Below, piece after piece: positions 26,102 to 34,935 of a DNA stretch of 64,000 nucleotides (positions within the stretch are counted from its first letter, which is position 1; each line of letters starts with the position of its first letter). The DNA is taken from assembly GCA_019419525.1 (NCBI GenBank), contig DXZU01000006.1, positions 35,281 to 99,280 on the forward strand. The letters run 5' to 3'. This DNA is from Collinsella sp. Lineage in GTDB: Bacteria; Actinomycetota; Coriobacteriia; Coriobacteriales; Coriobacteriaceae. Both the position numbers and the translations under genes were made by a program. The notes beneath the pieces were generated by a model, which saw nothing but the letters and a program-made list of their open reading frames with translations, had not been told where the DNA came from and did no database searches.

Positions 26102-27339
26102 TTAGCCCTCCTTCCCGACAGCTTCTCTAGGCCATCACGCAGCGGGCCAAAAAGCTGGCGGTTATTGTTGTCGACGCGCCTAAGAATTCCTTCGGCTGCG
26201 TTTGGAGTCAGGTAGTAGCGGGGATTCACATCATCCTTCTCGACTATCTGGTAAAGCGTGGAGGTTGCGGGTGAGCAAGGTGCCTCGCGATGGTCGACGG
26301 AGATGTACTTACCATCCCACATCAGTCCTGACTTCGGCCAGACTAGCTTTTCATGCTCGAAGTCAATGTCGGGGACATCACGCCAAGACGCGTTGTTAAA
26401 GCATTGATGATTGCTGACAAGATTGTCGATAGACTCGGGAGAGGGATCTGCATAGGCGGACTTCATCCGTCCTGCAATCCATTCGATTACAGGCACAGAG
26501 ACGGCATTTCCTATAGCGGCATACCGAAGAGAGTCTGAGTCTTCGGTATCTCCCTCTACATTGGTCCAGTTGTCCGGGAAACCTTGGAGTCTTTCGCATT
26601 CGATTGGCGTGAGCCTTCGCACACCGTCGGCGCAGGTTACGTAGGTTCTGCTCCAGTCGGTGCCAGTGTGTCTGCCCGATGTAGCGGCAAGGCAATAGCC
26701 AGTTACAGGAACGCGAGGATATAGGCCTTTGGGGGTTGACTCGGTAATGAAAGAGCTGCGAACACCGGAGGGTTTTGAAGGTACCGAGTTCTCGAAGATT
26801 GAAGAGAAGGCCTTTGTAGGCTTACCCTTCCAGCAGCAGAGATAGACACGCGGGCGCGATTGAGGGACGCCGAAGTACCGGCTGTTCAACAGCCTCCAAG
26901 CAACTCCATATCCAAGTTCGTTCATCGTCGCAAGAATGACGGCGAAGTCATTTCCCTTATTCGAATTGAAAAGACCGGCAACGTTTTCAATGAGAACGGC
27001 TTCCGGTTTCTTTTCACCAATCAGCTCCGCGAATCGATGGAATAGACCGGATCTGCTCCCCTTAAGTCCAAGGCGTGACATTGAGCCGCGAGCAACAGAG
27101 ATGTCTTGGCAGGGAAAGCCGCCACACCAAATCTCGGCATCAGGAATGATCTCGGGTTTGACCTCGTTAATGTCGCCGGCCTTCGTGACGTTAGGCCATC
27201 GGGCGCTGAGGACCTCATTGCAGAACCCATTATTTTCGCAGATAAACGTATTCATATAGCCCTGGCGCTCAAAGCCCAGGTCGAAGCCACCGATACCGGC
27301 AAAGAATGAGTTAACCCTAAGTTCTCTCTTGTCGTTCAC
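26098..27339 (-). CDS. DNA (cytosine-5) methyltransferase
   Basis: A 413-residue m5C methyltransferase. Motif I is FFAGIGGFDLG (12-22), catalytic Cys77 lies in FPCQ (motif IV), ENVAGLF is motif VI, QSRPRVY motif VIII and GNAVSVPV motif X. The variable target-recognition region lies between VIII and IX. About 100 extra C-terminal residues follow motif X. It is the first gene of the LlaJI-like operon and protects host sites. LlaJI itself has two methyltransferases; only one is present here. Confidence 0.93.
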   Translation of the reverse strand: MNDKRELRVNSFFAGIGGFDLGFERQGYMNTFICENNGFCNEVLSARWPNVTKAGDINEVKPEIIPDAEIWCGGFPCQDISVARGSMSRLGLKGSRSGLFHRFAELIGEKKPEAVLIENVAGLFNSNKGNDFAVILATMNELGYGVAWRLLNSRYFGVPQSRPRVYLCCWKGKPTKAFSSIFENSVPSKPSGVRSSFITESTPKGLYPRVPVTGYCLAATSGRHTGTDWSRTYVTCADGVRRLTPIECERLQGFPDNWTNVEGDTEDSDSLRYAAIGNAVSVPVIEWIAGRMKSAYADPSPESIDNLVSNHQCFNNASWRDVPDIDFEHEKLVWPKSGLMWDGKYISVDHREAPCSPATSTLYQIVEKDDVNPRYYLTPNAAEGILRRVDNNNRQLFGPLRDGLEKLSGRRAK

Positions 27340-27389
27340 GTGATTCCTATTTCTTCATTCAATGGGTGGATGGATAGATTCTCGCTCTA

Positions 27390-27593
27390 CTAATCCTCGT
27401 CAAGTAACGAGTCGATCAGCGATGTGCGCACGTACGCACTAAAGCTCAATCCTCTGAGTGCAGCTTCTTCAACCGCGGCCTTTTTGAGGTTGGCGGGAAT
27501 GCGAATGGTGATTGCCACCGTATCGCCTTCGGCGAGAAAGCCACGACGCTCGTTTTGCGTCGCCCCACTTTCCGCAAGCTCTGAGTAGTTCAT
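27390..27593 (-). CDS. Small ribbon-helix-helix protein (orphan antitoxin-like)
   Basis: A 67-residue protein with an RHH pattern TVAITIRIPANLKKAAVEEAALRGLSFSAYV. The start at 27593 has GGAG 5 nt upstream; the longer ORF to 27788 runs into debris of another gene. No toxin gene is adjacent. It could be an orphan antitoxin or the repressor of the methyltransferase operon that begins 51 bp downstream, as small control proteins are in some restriction systems. The role is inferred only from fold and position. Confidence 0.6.
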   Translation of the reverse strand: MNYSELAESGATQNERRGFLAEGDTVAITIRIPANLKKAAVEEAALRGLSFSAYVRTSLIDSLLDED

Positions 27594-27599
27594 AGAAGC

Positions 27600-28184
27600 T
27601 CCAGCACCGTTATGCAATACAAACGGTGCAATGATAGCATGGCGGACGAAAGCCAACCACCTCGTGCCCGACTTGCTGGCCAAAGATGGAATTGAAGCAA
27701 GGTGCTTTTCGATTTTGTCCAAAGAGGTCTTTATTTGATTCAAATCTGACTTTGTATAAAGCGAGCCAGAAAAAGATCTATAGTCCAACGGAAAACTTCA
27801 GAACGGGCAACAGATTTGCCGGCGAATCCAGTTCGCGTATAAGAAGCGGTTACTGGCGAAGATAAATCAGCTCGCGCCCTCATGTCTCCGGCTTTGAGGA
27901 TAACTGTCTTTCGCCAAGCATTAGGTACGAGACAGGGGGATTCCGTGTGCCACGAAGATCTTCTCCAAAAGGTAGTTTCTAAGCTCTTCAGTGGCCAGGC
28001 TGCAATCAAAGCCTTCAATCTGAATGCCCCTTGCCACCCCGTTGCCTATGTTCTCAACAATTAGGTGCATGCAGGAATGGTCGGTATCAAATTCGAGGTA
28101 GGCAACAACGGCAGCGACGGCGCTGAGGGCGCTCACGATAGCTGCGACGCAAGTTGCGACGTCGAACATGTTTGATTGCGGCAT
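27600..28184 (-). pseudogene. Frameshifted small membrane protein gene
   Basis: The first 87 codons encode a hydrophobic N-terminus (VATCVAAIVSALSAVAAVVA) and then SCMHLIVENIGNGVARGI. The frame breaks near 27935 at a C5 run (GGAATCCCCCTGTC), continues in another frame (LVPNAWRKTVILKAGDMR ... GKSVARSEVF), and returns to the first frame near 27793 (PLDYRSFSGSLYTKSDLNQ). The three pieces join into one plausible protein of about 180 residues. Function unknown. Confidence 0.65.
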
Positions 28185-28339
28185 ATGACTCCAATCACGC
28201 TAAAAGTTACTAGCCTCTATCCTATGGTTTTGCGCGGACGTTAATTTCGCCGCCCAGCGGGGCAACCACTGCCGCGTGCTCACTCATCGGGGGACGTCCG
28301 CTACGGGTGCCGCGCCGGGTCGGTTGTGCCGCGGGCCGT

Positions 28340-28470
28340 CCCTCGCGGTGCGCACCCTCCGCTCCCGCGGTGTGCAACCGCCTGATCCACCACGGCCGTC
28401 TCGTTGAGTTCGGCGGCGGGAGCAAGCGCCTCGACCGTTCCCTCATGCTTGGGAAGGGAAACGAGTAGCG
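28340..28470 (+). pseudogene. Remnant of an IS21-type IstB C-terminus
   Basis: In one plus-strand frame the end reads CNRLIHHGRLVEFGGGSK then RLDRSLMLGKGNE and a stop. This fits the C-terminal tail of IS21 helper ATPases (RLxHHGxxVEFxGxSxRxxxSLMLGK). No upstream ATPase motifs survive. The region 28222-28340 is GC-rich debris without a credible gene. Confidence 0.45.
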
Positions 28471-28572
28471 GAAGGATGCAGGCGTTCCCGCGATGGGTGG
28501 GCTGAGGCAACGCCGTGAGACCCGAAAGAAATAAACCATGAATTCCTAAAGATTAGTCTTGTTAAAAACAGG

Positions 28573-28720
28573 CTACCCGCGCTCCGGGAACAGGCGGGCG
28601 TACACCCCGGCACCCATTTGTTCCGCTTCCTCCCAGGCGACGTCGTGCTCGGCCGCGGCCCTGAGCATGTCGGAGACCGCAAAGCCGCGCCGGAGCGAAG
28701 AGGGGGCAAGGGGCTGCGCG
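28573..28720 (-). pseudogene. Possible IS21 IstA N-terminal remnant
   Basis: The minus-strand frame VSDMLRAAAEHDVAWEEA followed by GVYARLFPERG resembles the helix-turn-helix end of IstA transposases (TVxxxxxRAxxxGxxWxxA..LxARLFPE). It is short, has no catalytic part and is oriented against the IstB remnant, implying rearrangement. Confidence 0.4.
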
Positions 28721-28897
28721 GCAACCTCCACCAATCGGGAGCGCGGCGGACGATTTGTGCGAGGTTCTGTGCGGCTTCTTGAGGCCTCGCAACGGAGGTG
28801 CAATTTCGAGCTGTGGCGACTCTCGTTAAGCCGGGCTGGCAGTCGCCTGGATATCTGCACATGCATTACAATTCTTGTTTAAATGGAGAAACATCGC

Positions 28898-31234
28898 ATG
28901 GGAGCGAATATGGGAACCTTCAACGAGGTTGCACTCGAAAGCATCCTTTCTCGCTATGAGAACAAAATGGAGCTTATTCGGGAAACGGAAATCTATAAAT
29001 GGGAGGCTCTGCGCGATTTCAAAGACGCTTGGAACCTTGATTCTCCAAACCTGCCGGAAATGCTCAAAGCGTCCCTTTTGGGCTTTGCGCAATACCTGTC
29101 GAGTCCGGTTGCCTACCACTTCATCTCGCTAATCGAGCTTTCAAAATACTATCCAAATCAGACAAAAGGTGAACTGCAGCGCCTAAGTGACGAATCGTGC
29201 CGATTAGACGACAGAATTGACTCTTTTTACCGCTCAACAAGCCGTCTTTTGAAAAAATGTTTGGAGGAGCACGCAGAAGATGGCGCAAGTCTTGTGCGCA
29301 GATATTTTCCCCTTCAAGCGATCAGCGCCTATCTAACGCTCCTAAACCCGCGACAACATTACTACTACAAAGATGAAGAGTTTCAGGACTACCTTCAGAT
29401 AATCGAGGATGAAAGGGCAGGGGCGTTCAAGAGCCTCACCGCCGACCAGAACTCTGGAATGGCGGCGCGTTATCGATATGTTACGGAAGCCTATGGCAAC
29501 CTAATCGCTTTTCTCAATAAAAGACACCCCGCCATCATCGAGAAAAGCGATTCTCTCCTATCACCGGAATTCGCCGCCCTCGACCCGAATCATCACTTCC
29601 TTGCCCAGGAGATAGTATTCTCGGCGAGCACTTACCTAGATAGGCCCTCGTGGGTAAGGTCTAGCCAAAAGATCTCAGAAAAACTGTGCCAGATTTATGA
29701 GAAGGATTTAGGCGAAGAGTCGCCAGAGCGTCTTGAGGCGGAACTGTACTCAACGGTATCTAAGGGCGCAAATAAATTAATCGAGGACGCCGACCCGCTT
29801 TCCTTTCTCTCCGCAGCGCTCGGCACCGGACTTCCCGAGAGGGAAAAGAGGGAACTCTTCAGCAGGACAATACGCCTGCTCCGCATCTCGGCGAACACCC
29901 CGATTGATTTCAACGGCATCCCCGAGATAACCCCATCTGAGCTCAATGGTAGTGCTAACGCGCGCGAGCATCGACTTGCCCTGTTCTTGGCAAGCTGCCG
30001 ATTGGCGAAGTCTGACACAGAGAAGGCCAGGAGCGAATTCACAGGAGCTTTCAACCGCGCAATTCGAGACGGGGGGCTGAACGCAAGACCTCTAACCGTC
30101 GCGCTCTTCCTTTCAAATCCGTCTTATTTCTTGCCGCTCGACGCAGACACGTGCCTCTATTTCGAAAAGAAGTTGGATATCAAGCCCCCCAAAGTCATAT
30201 CGGGGGAAACATACCTTAACTATCTTGACCTAATCTACCGCTGCGTTCCCGAGTCCTTCGCCAGCGCGGTCTACTCCGCCCAGCTTTGCAAGGCTTCGCT
30301 TTCGCAGAGGGAGGCGGGTCCAGAAAGCACGGGAAAGCCAGAAAAAGCCTCCCGACCCGCATCGGTGAAGTATTCCCGGGCAGATTTCCTGTCCGATGTC
30401 TATCTTGATGAGGCGCAACTCGACATCGTTCTTGGCCTGTTGAATGACAAGAGAAACCTCATTCTGCAGGGGGCACCCGGCACGGGAAAGACATACGCGG
30501 CGCGCAGGATAGCGTACATGCTCCTGGGAAACACTGATCGCGATCGCGTTCGCATGGTCCAGTTCCACCAGAGTACGTCCTACGACGACTTCGTGTACGG
30601 ATACCGCCCCACCGCCGACGGTGGATTTGAGCCGCGCGAGGGGACATTCAGCGAGTTCTGTCGTGCCGCGCGGGAAGAGTGCACCGAGGCCGCCCGAGAA
30701 GGTCGCGACGCGCTTCCCTACGCGTTCATCATCGACGAGATCAATCGAGCGAACGTTTCAAAGGTCTTCGGAGAGCTGTTGATGTGCATCGAAGCGGACC
30801 ATCGGGGAGAGGAGGTCATCAACCCGGTCTCCAGGGCCCCGTTCTCAGTTCCCGACAACGTGTTCATCATAGGAATGATGAACACGGCGGATAGAAGCCT
30901 CGCACTCATCGACTATGCTCTTCGCCGCCGCTTCAGCTTCTTCGAGATGCGCTCGGCGCTGGAAAACGCGTCTTTCAGGGGGACTCTGAAAGACTCCCCC
31001 TCGATGCTGAAGCTCGTCGATGCGGTGGCGACGCTCAATCGCACAATCGAGGACGACCCGTCCCTTGGACGCGGTTTCGAGATCGGCCACAGCTACTTCT
31101 GCAGGAATAGCGGCACCGTTCCCGACCCGGACAGGATCGTCGAATACGAACTCGCCCCGCTGCTCCGTGAATACTGGTTCGACAACCCCCGAAAGGCGGA
31201 GAAGGAGATCAGCAGGCTCAGGGAGAGCATCTGA
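28898..31234 (+). CDS. mcrB: McrB-like GTPase of a type IV restriction system
   Basis: A 778-residue protein. About 490 N-terminal residues are helical without a recognised domain and probably hold target recognition. The AAA+ module begins at NLILQGAPGTGKTYAARR (Walker A near residue 525) and includes FQSTSYDDF-type HQSTSYDDFVYGYRP, FIIDEINRANVSKVFGELL, and IGMMNTADRSLALIDYALRRRF, hallmarks of McrB. The start could be 28898 (GGAG 9 nt upstream) or 28910 (GGGAG 5 nt upstream); ATG 28883 has no site. Its stop overlaps mcrC by one base. Confidence 0.9.
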   Translation: MGANMGTFNEVALESILSRYENKMELIRETEIYKWEALRDFKDAWNLDSPNLPEMLKASLLGFAQYLSSPVAYHFISLIELSKYYPNQTKGELQRLSDESCRLDDRIDSFYRSTSRLLKKCLEEHAEDGASLVRRYFPLQAISAYLTLLNPRQHYYYKDEEFQDYLQIIEDERAGAFKSLTADQNSGMAARYRYVTEAYGNLIAFLNKRHPAIIEKSDSLLSPEFAALDPNHHFLAQEIVFSASTYLDRPSWVRSSQKISEKLCQIYEKDLGEESPERLEAELYSTVSKGANKLIEDADPLSFLSAALGTGLPEREKRELFSRTIRLLRISANTPIDFNGIPEITPSELNGSANAREHRLALFLASCRLAKSDTEKARSEFTGAFNRAIRDGGLNARPLTVALFLSNPSYFLPLDADTCLYFEKKLDIKPPKVISGETYLNYLDLIYRCVPESFASAVYSAQLCKASLSQREAGPESTGKPEKASRPASVKYSRADFLSDVYLDEAQLDIVLGLLNDKRNLILQGAPGTGKTYAARRIAYMLLGNTDRDRVRMVQFHQSTSYDDFVYGYRPTADGGFEPREGTFSEFCRAAREECTEAAREGRDALPYAFIIDEINRANVSKVFGELLMCIEADHRGEEVINPVSRAPFSVPDNVFIIGMMNTADRSLALIDYALRRRFSFFEMRSALENASFRGTLKDSPSMLKLVDAVATLNRTIEDDPSLGRGFEIGHSYFCRNSGTVPDPDRIVEYELAPLLREYWFDNPRKAEKEISRLRESI

Positions 31235-32322
31235 TGGGCAGGAAAGCGGAGGATACGGTCGTTATTCGCAACATCTACGTGATGATGGCGTATGCGTTCA
31301 AGGCGCTTGACGTGAAGGAGTACTCGCGCCTGGGAAAGGAAAGCTTCGAAAATTACGCAAGCTTGCTCGCCGCTATCCTGTGCATCGGCATCTCGATTCA
31401 GAGAAGGCGCGGGTTCGAATCCGGTTATACCAACATCGTAGAAGATCTTGCGCAGATTAGGGGAACCATTGACGTCCGAGGCACCGCCCGCCTTAAAGCC
31501 GCCGGTCGGACACGCGCGGTCTGCTCTTTCGACGAGTGGTCGCAGGACACTGAGATGAACCGGGTTCTAAAGACATGTGCCGGGCTGCTGCTTAGGAACC
31601 CTGAGGTCAGGATCGATCTTCGCGAGGAACTGAAGCGCGACTACCTAGAAATGTCCGAGATAGGAGTCCTGGCTCCCCCATACCGCATCGAGTGGTCGAG
31701 GATGATCTTCCATAAGGGTAACCCTGGATACGTCTTCCTTATGAACGCCTGTTATATGGTATTGAGTAGGTTTATTCCAGTCAGCTTGGCGGGTGACAGC
31801 CCATTCGGCATCTATACGGACAGCCAGGAGTTACATGCCCTGTTCGAGAAGTTCGTCCTCGAATACTTCAAAAGGGAGCATGCGGAGCTGTCCGTATCGG
31901 CGAAGGTGCTCCCCGCGCCAAGCGATGCACCAAGCTTCCTTCCGAGACTGTGCACGGACGTGACCTTGGAGTCGGACTCCAAGGCCCTCATCATAGATAC
32001 CAAGTTCTATGGAACGATCCTCAACATCCACAACGGCAGGGAGATGATGTCTCCCGCCCATCGCCATCAGATAGTCGATTATGTGGTTCACGAGTCCTAT
32101 AAGAGCCGAAAGGAGGTATCTGGCATGCTCCTTTACGCGCTTACTGATAACGATCCGTCCATGTGCGAAAGCTGGAACGAAATTGGCCATACCTGGCACC
32201 TCTGGACCCTTGATCTTGGGCTTGAGTTCAGCGAAATCTCTCGCGTGCTTGACGCCGCAGCCGATCTGCTAGGGGGCGTCTCCGCCGGGAACGGCGGCGG
32301 CGTGAGAAATGAACTAGAGTAA
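31234..32322 (+). CDS. mcrC: McrC-like endonuclease subunit
   Basis: A 362-residue partner of McrB. The PD-(D/E)xK site is D242 (LCTDVTLE) and D255-T-K257 (IIDTKFYG) with GREMMSPAHRHQIVDYV downstream, in the usual McrC arrangement. The N-terminal part (IRNIYVMMAYAFKAL) matches the McrC segment that contacts McrB and stimulates its GTPase. TGATG overlap couples it to mcrB. The pair should cleave DNA bearing modified cytosine. Confidence 0.9.
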   Translation: MGRKAEDTVVIRNIYVMMAYAFKALDVKEYSRLGKESFENYASLLAAILCIGISIQRRRGFESGYTNIVEDLAQIRGTIDVRGTARLKAAGRTRAVCSFDEWSQDTEMNRVLKTCAGLLLRNPEVRIDLREELKRDYLEMSEIGVLAPPYRIEWSRMIFHKGNPGYVFLMNACYMVLSRFIPVSLAGDSPFGIYTDSQELHALFEKFVLEYFKREHAELSVSAKVLPAPSDAPSFLPRLCTDVTLESDSKALIIDTKFYGTILNIHNGREMMSPAHRHQIVDYVVHESYKSRKEVSGMLLYALTDNDPSMCESWNEIGHTWHLWTLDLGLEFSEISRVLDAAADLLGGVSAGNGGGVRNELE

Positions 32323-32655
32323 GACTGGTTTCTAGACCTTTGCGCCCACGTTCGGAACGTCACCGAATCCAAAATGATAACAAGTTTGCGATTAAGCTCT
32401 ATTCGTCATAGCCAATTTCGCTTTGGTTTAAGTGACAGCTATGCTCAAGCAAAATGAAGTCGATATCAACCAAGAACTTTTTCCGATGGTTAACCCCATC
32501 TCTATCCACCATATCGACACACCCAACGACTCGATATACCTCGGACCCTTCGGGGGTAGTGTCGCGAATGTTGATATAGGGCTCGGTTCTCGAGGGCAGC
32601 CGCAGGCCGCCCGAGGAACCGAGAATCACCTAGAATGCCGTCATTCTAGCTCATG
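32323..32655. other. Gap with inverted repeats beside the IS256-like remnant
   Basis: No convincing gene. CTCGGTTC..GAACCGAG with an inner CGAGGGC/GCCCGAG (about 32580-32627) forms a strong hairpin, and CTAGAATG/CATTCTAG (about 32632-32651) a second, just before the transposase remnant. They may be the transposon end or a terminator shared with mcrC. A 76-codon minus ORF (32399-32629) overlaps the first hairpin and is probably chance. Confidence 0.5.
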
Positions 32656-33600
32656 TCACGCCGCCTTCCTGCCGGGAATCGGGTTGTCGGCCACGACGGG
32701 CGCGATGATCCTGGCCACGTGATCTGCGGCGGTGCCCTCGTAGGCGGGCGCGGGCGTGTTGACCTTGGCGCCCTCCACGGCCCTGCCGATGGAGTCGTCG
32801 TTGAACCAGCGTCGGCCCGCCCAGCCCTCGTCCATCTCGGCGAACACGGCGCCCATCATCCTGATGAGCGACTTCCTGCTCGGGAAGACCTGCACGACCC
32901 TGCTTCGGCGCTTGAGTTCGCAGTTGGCGCGCTCCTGTACGTTGTTGGTGCGCAGCCTCACGTGGTGCTCATACGGGAAGTCCAGGTACGCGGGCGCATC
33001 TGCCTCGGCCTCCTCCAGGACCGCCGCCGCTGTGGGGCAGAACCCTTCTGTCTGTCCGATGGCCAGCTGGTAAAGCTCGCGAACCAGCTCAGGGTCGCGT
33101 TCCGCGAACACAGCCTTCAGGATGCTGAGGACGGCGCCCCCTGCCTGGTCGGCGCGTTGCCGGCGGCGTTGCGCATCAGGTGCACGATGTATCGCTGCCA
33201 CGCGGCGCCGGGGAAGACCTCCTGTATCGCGCGCCTGAGGCCCTCGTGGGCGTCGCTGGTGTCGCAGATGACGCCGTCGACCCCGCGTGCGCGCAGCGAC
33301 AGCAGGAACGACCTCCAACCGTCATAGGGCTCAGTGTCGATGGCGTCGAGGCCGAGAAGGCGCCTGTAGCCTCCCGACCCCGCGCCGATGGCGTTCACGA
33401 GCGCGGTGGACTGCACGCGCCCGGCGTCCCTGCACTTGATGTAGGCGGCGTCGAGCCAGATGTAGGGGTAGCTGACGTCGGACAGGTCGCGTTGTTGCAG
33501 GTCAGTGACCGATTCGTCCAGCGACGAGCACATCCTCGACACCTGGCTGGCGCCCATGCGGTCTATGCCCATGGACTGCGCCACGCGCTTCACCTTCCAT
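32656..33600 (-). pseudogene. IS256/Mutator-type transposase, truncated and frameshifted
   Basis: The 5' surviving part carries VAQSMGIDRMGASQVSRM and YIWLDAAYIKCRDAG (first catalytic Asp), followed by GVICDTSDAHEGLRRAIQEV (second Asp). Near 33140 the frame changes; the rest reads AGGAVLSILKAVFAERDPEL, NNVQERANCELKRRSRV (catalytic Glu) and ends NPIPGRKAA. The first 150 or so residues of the family are missing beyond 33600. It cannot make active transposase. Confidence 0.85.
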
Positions 33601-33732
33601 CGGAACCGGGCCTCGATGTCGGGATATGCTCTGACGTACCAGGCGTCTTCTGAAACGACCTAGGTTCGGCGAACACACTCGGGGCTAACTCTAGGTCGGG
33701 CAGGCTATGTTCATCTGGCACCTCATGCGCAA

Positions 33733-34845
33733 CTACGCCCTGCCCGTATTAATGACGCTGAAGTTTGCGATAGATGTCTTCTTCTGCGTTTGGCCGCGAC
33801 TTCCTCCCGCAATTACCCCAATGGGAGGACGGAAAGTCAGGCTCTGAATGAGCTGAAATGGAATATTGGTTGCATTCGCAATCTCGAAAAGGCTGCCTGA
33901 ACTCTCTTTTTCAAGGTCTAATACCTTGTCGGCAATTTGCGAACGCTCAGGCTCAATTCCATCGGGCTCATTTGTACGCATGCCTCGCATACCCATCTTT
34001 TTACACAGGTCGTGATATTGCCAGTCACTGATTAGTCCAAGAGTATGAGCGCGATACACTGCAGCAAAAGCGGAGACCTTCCAGAATCGCTTGACCCGCA
34101 TTGCATCGCTGAGGGTTAGTCCTCGTGGCGTCTTGGATCTGAACCCGCGGCTCGGCATGAGAAAAGCGCTTGCAAAAGAATCGGCCTCTTTTTCGACATC
34201 GCGTGTACCCAGGCGATCAAGATCCACCTTGCGATGCATTACAAGGTGCCCGAGCTCATGGCTAGCGTCCATTCTGCGTCGTTCGCCAGATTTTGAAGTG
34301 GTCAAGAAAACAAAGGGTTGGTTGCGATCTTCGTCCCAGAACGAATACGCATCAATTTTCTCAGATGCTTCAGTAATTGAAAAAACGCGAATCCCGTGAG
34401 CTTCTAGGACGGCTATAACGTTGGGGATTGGACCTTCGCCCAAGCCCCATGCTTCACGTACTGCACGTGCGGCATCTTCTGGGTCGAACCCTTGCAAATC
34501 AGGCACATCGAGTTTCGGGAGGATGTATTCAGCACTTATCCAGTCAGAAAGCTCGACGCCAAATGTGCTTACGGCAAGTGCCTGATCCCTGTTTTTCGCG
34601 GACATTTTTGAACGAGCGCGAAATGACACCGCTGAGGGTTCTGGCAAATCGACGTCAGAAAGCGAGAAGAACGAGGCGTCGAAGCCGAGGGCGTCGGCAA
34701 TAGCGGCAAGAGTCATGTCGCTAATCCCTTCGCCTTCTTTCTCGTATTTGGAAATCGCACGCGGCGTCACGCCGACTTCTTTAGCAAGAGCCGTTTGCGA
34801 CATGCCACGCAACTTGCGAGCAAGCGTCAACCTCGAGCCCGACAT
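33733..34845 (-). CDS. XRE-ImmA/IrrE metallopeptidase fusion
   Basis: A 370-residue protein. The N-terminal HTH_XRE domain (about 3-65; LRGMSQTALAKEVGVTPRAISKYE) is followed by an ImmA/IrrE zinc peptidase domain with HELGH at 196-200 and downstream ADSFASAFLMPS. Such fusions act as self-regulating repressors or cleave a partner regulator, in ICEs, phages, toxin-antitoxin-like and stress modules. The start at 34845 has GGGAGG just upstream. It is the second gene after 34936 and probably represses their promoter. Confidence 0.88.
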   Translation of the reverse strand: MSGSRLTLARKLRGMSQTALAKEVGVTPRAISKYEKEGEGISDMTLAAIADALGFDASFFSLSDVDLPEPSAVSFRARSKMSAKNRDQALAVSTFGVELSDWISAEYILPKLDVPDLQGFDPEDAARAVREAWGLGEGPIPNVIAVLEAHGIRVFSITEASEKIDAYSFWDEDRNQPFVFLTTSKSGERRRMDASHELGHLVMHRKVDLDRLGTRDVEKEADSFASAFLMPSRGFRSKTPRGLTLSDAMRVKRFWKVSAFAAVYRAHTLGLISDWQYHDLCKKMGMRGMRTNEPDGIEPERSQIADKVLDLEKESSGSLFEIANATNIPFQLIQSLTFRPPIGVIAGGSRGQTQKKTSIANFSVINTGRA

Positions 34846-34935
34846 CCTGACCTCCCTTCGAATCAGCACATACCGCGAAAGCACGAAAACCTAGCCGATT
34901 ATTGTAGGTCGGCAAAGGCTCTCCGTACAGATTCG

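Noticed and set aside
27740..28018. Independent 92-codon gene
   Set aside because: Its sequence joins the frames on either side into one protein, so it is the middle piece of a frameshifted gene.
31395..31430. tRNA T-arm-like sequence GGGTTCGAATCC inside mcrC
   Set aside because: No acceptor, D or anticodon arms can be drawn around it, and it lies within intact mcrC coding sequence.
32399..32629. 76-codon minus-strand ORF between mcrC and the IS256 remnant
   Set aside because: Part of it is the translation of a strong hairpin, there is no ribosome site, and no family was recognised.
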